Positions 4,694 to 7,074 of a stretch of 7,074 nucleotides of DNA are shown one piece after another. Origin of the DNA: Firmicutes bacterium UBA6648. GTDB taxonomy: Bacteria > Bacillota > Clostridia > Peptostreptococcales > Anaerovoracaceae. Position numbers and translations under genes: made by a program. The stretch's first letter is position 1, and each line of letters begins with the position of its first letter. The DNA is taken from the NCBI GenBank assembly GCA_002455605.1, contig DKLE01000084.1:1-7074 (forward strand). The letters are read 5' to 3'. The notes under the pieces were generated by a model. The model had not been told where the DNA came from, searched no databases, and saw only the letters and a program-made list of their open reading frames with translations.

Positions 4694-7074
4694 TTGAGAA
4701 GGCCGGTAGCTTTTCTCTGCGGTGCTTATGTAATAGGCATGGCAGCGGAAATATTTTTGAAATTAAATTATTTTATCTTTTTCATTGTTGCTGTTTGCAT
4801 GGCAGGGGCAATGTTAATTTGTTTGCACTTTTATAAAAATAACAGGCTGAGATGGGAGAAAAAGCATCTTTGTCTGTTTTTTATTGCCTTTTTACTGAGT
4901 CTGGCAGGAGCAATTCAGTATCATCATTATGTGAATAAGATAAACATATTGGAGGGTTATCAAGGAGAATATGTAAGTATTTGCGGTGTGGTGAAGTCAG
5001 CGGCGGAAAAGGATGATGAAAATCATAAACTTACAGTTTTGGTTCATGGAATCAAGGAGACAGGCAGTCTGCCGAAAAAAGAAAAAATATTGATTAACAT
5101 ATACGGTTCTTATCCAGATTGCTATAAGCTTCAGGGCAGAAGTATAGAGGTAAAAGGCTTCATAGAATTTCCTTCAGGAAGAAGAAATCCGAAAACCTTT
5201 GATTATAAGACCTATTTAAAAACAAAGAACATTTCTGTAATCATGTCTGTAGTGCCTGGAAATATTCAGGCATCCGAGAGGATAGACAGTCCATATTTGA
5301 ATGGGATTGCTCAAATTAAGAATGACTTTAAGGGCAATGTGTATGGTTTTTTTGACGATGAAGTGGCTGCTTTATTAATGGGAATGATGTTTGGAGACAG
5401 CAGTGGATTGGAAGAAGAGGTCTATGATTCCTTTCAAAAAAATGGCATATGCCATATCCTGGCGGTCAGCGGACTCCATATAGGTGTCTTATATAGTTGT
5501 ATAAATGGCTTGCTGGGAGGAAAAAGAAAAATAAAGTTTTACATAATAATTGTTATTGTACTATTTTTTTATGTTTCCTTAGCGAATTTTGCGGCATCTG
5601 TTATGAGAGCTTTTTTTATGATAATGCTGCATATCTTTTCTAAATACATGTATTGCAAATATGATATGTTCACGTCAAGTGCCGTAACTATGTCAGTTAT
5701 GGTATTTTTCAATCCCATGTCCCTTTTAAGTTTAGGTTTTCAGCTTTCTTTTTTAGCTATATTTTCTTTGGCAGTTCTGCTGCCTGCTGCAGAAAGAATC
5801 TGGAATAAAAGTATTGCCTCTGTTTTGGCTGTCCAAGCAGGAATGGCGCCCATTTCAGCCTTTGCTTTTAATTATTTGTCCCTGAGTGCTTTTATTGCAA
5901 ATATTCCGGTGATATTTATATCCGGTATACTTATTCCTTTAGGAATACTTTTATTGCTTTTTTCTGTTCTTTCTGTAATTGGAAATGAATTTGGAGGGGG
6001 TTTATGTCTTGTAAACGCATCCTTTCAAATAACAGGGATTGCGGCGGAGTTTGTTTCTAAATTACTGCTTTTTATAAATGACCTGGTCTTCATTGAAAAA
6101 GTTTCTTACCAGTATGTTACCAGTCCTCCCTTATGGGGGATTCTCCTTTATTACAGCATATTATTTTTTTCATCAACAGAAATATTCCGTATCATGTGGC
6201 AAAGAAAGCAATATAAGCTTATAGGACAATTGATTGCAGTAGTGATAAGTGTGAGCCTTATTTTCGGAAACTCATTAAAAGATGGATTTGAGCAGGTTCA
6301 GCTTACCTTTGTGGATGTGGGACAAGGGGACTGCCTGTTAATTAAAACTGCCGAAGGAAAAAATATATTAATCGACAGCGGAGGAAGCAGCCGTTATGAT
6401 GTAGGCAAGAAATTACTGCTTCCATATTTATTGAAAAATGGAGTGAAAGAAATTGATATGGCTATTGTTACTCATCTGCATACGGATCATGTCGGGGGTC
6501 TGTGTTCTTTATCACGAGAGATAGCGGTTAAAAAGGTCGGCGTATATGAGGGCAACCAAGCAATAGAAGCACAGGTGAAAGAACGGATCGGAGTAGCCGC
6601 CGAAGATTTTGTCTATTTAGCAGCAGGGCAGCGGTTGGAGTTCGGAAAAGATTTGATTATAGAAGTTTTATATCCCAATAAAAAATCAGAACAGGAATAT
6701 GAAGTGATCATGAAAAATCAAGAGGATGAAAATGAAGCTTGTTTAGTGATGAGAATTATTTTTAATGGAGTTTCTGTGATTATGACTGGGGATATAGACA
6801 GCAAAGCGGAGCAGGCGATTGTAGAGGAACATTTGAGCAGTGCAATGAAGGCTGATATATTGAAGATTGCTCATCATGGCAGCAAATACGGAAGTTCACA
6901 GCTGTTTTTGTCTGCTGTTCAGCCAAGAATTGCAATTGTTCAAGTAGGAAAAAACACTTACGGTCATCCCAATAAGGAGACTTTAAACAGAATTAAACAA
7001 GAGGGGGCGTATATCTATAGAAACGATACGCAAGGAGCAGTCGGCGTGGAAATTAATAACCAGGGTAAGATTAA
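4694..7074 (+). CDS. comEC: ComEC/Rec2 family DNA-uptake channel protein, 3' end cut by the window
   Basis: ComEC is an inner-membrane protein that passes single-stranded DNA into the cell during natural transformation. The frame starts at TTG 4694 and stays open to the window end, giving 793 complete codons. Families of this type are about 750-800 residues, so only a few residues are likely missing. Order: two N-terminal membrane helices (about 5-45) and a third near 58-76; a DUF4131/OB-like region (about 90-190) with RRNPKTFDY at 163-171; and the Competence membrane domain (about 220-490) with GD at 234-235 and AVSGLHIG at 257-264. A C-terminal metallo-beta-lactamase-like domain (from about 534) has DVGQGD (541-546), THLHTDHVGG (593-602, the HxHxDH metal site), TGD (698-700) and HHGS (727-730). 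All metal-ligand motifs look intact, consistent with a nuclease role proposed for this domain. The usual partners comEA and comEB are not next to it; the preceding gene is the HutP-like one. There are no frameshifts, so it appears functional. Confidence 0.95.
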   Translation, partial: MRRPVAFLCGAYVIGMAAEIFLKLNYFIFFIVAVCMAGAMLICLHFYKNNRLRWEKKHLCLFFIAFLLSLAGAIQYHHYVNKINILEGYQGEYVSICGVVKSAAEKDDENHKLTVLVHGIKETGSLPKKEKILINIYGSYPDCYKLQGRSIEVKGFIEFPSGRRNPKTFDYKTYLKTKNISVIMSVVPGNIQASERIDSPYLNGIAQIKNDFKGNVYGFFDDEVAALLMGMMFGDSSGLEEEVYDSFQKNGICHILAVSGLHIGVLYSCINGLLGGKRKIKFYIIIVIVLFFYVSLANFAASVMRAFFMIMLHIFSKYMYCKYDMFTSSAVTMSVMVFFNPMSLLSLGFQLSFLAIFSLAVLLPAAERIWNKSIASVLAVQAGMAPISAFAFNYLSLSAFIANIPVIFISGILIPLGILLLLFSVLSVIGNEFGGGLCLVNASFQITGIAAEFVSKLLLFINDLVFIEKVSYQYVTSPPLWGILLYYSILFFSSTEIFRIMWQRKQYKLIGQLIAVVISVSLIFGNSLKDGFEQVQLTFVDVGQGDCLLIKTAEGKNILIDSGGSSRYDVGKKLLLPYLLKNGVKEIDMAIVTHLHTDHVGGLCSLSREIAVKKVGVYEGNQAIEAQVKERIGVAAEDFVYLAAGQRLEFGKDLIIEVLYPNKKSEQEYEVIMKNQEDENEACLVMRIIFNGVSVIMTGDIDSKAEQAIVEEHLSSAMKADILKIAHHGSKYGSSQLFLSAVQPRIAIVQVGKNTYGHPNKETLNRIKQEGAYIYRNDTQGAVGVEINNQGKI

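Overview
This is chromosomal, AT-rich Gram-positive DNA. The likely source is an anaerobic member of the Clostridia. The evidence is the low GC content, strong AAGGAGG/AGGTGA-type ribosome binding sites, TTG start codons, a clostridial-type HutP-family protein and a very long class A penicillin-binding protein with an Asn/Gly-rich tail. I cannot name a genus. I see no mobile elements, CRISPR arrays, tRNA or rRNA genes.

Layout from left to right. (1) Positions 1-591 (+) hold the 3' part of a DUF4037-type nucleotidyltransferase-like gene; its beginning is outside the window. (2) Positions 589-635 form a bidirectional intrinsic terminator between two convergent genes. (3) Positions 642-3983 (-) encode a bifunctional class A (PBP1A-like) peptidoglycan synthase of about 1113 residues, with its own sigma-A-type promoter at 4020-4047. 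(4) A 198-bp divergent intergenic region (3984-4181) carries that promoter and a weaker candidate promoter for the rightward genes. (5) Positions 4182-4607 (+) encode a 141-residue HutP-family protein. (6) A short gap holds an extended -10 promoter. (7) Positions 4694-7074 (+) encode ComEC, the DNA-uptake channel protein; it starts at TTG and runs off the right edge close to its expected C-terminus.

The genes do not form one obvious pathway. The PBP builds cell wall, ComEC moves transforming DNA across the membrane, and the HutP-like protein belongs to a family of RNA-binding antiterminators but sits here without hut genes. hutP-like and comEC could be partly cotranscribed, because no terminator lies between them, but comEC also appears to have its own promoter.

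I do not see a clearly new multi-gene system. The points most worth a second look are: the HutP-like protein lacks two of the three metal-ligand histidines known in Bacillus subtilis HutP; the PBP has three extra segments (charged N-terminal tail, linker insert, Asn/Gly tail); and the shared terminator has a stem that is better paired in one transcription direction than in the other.
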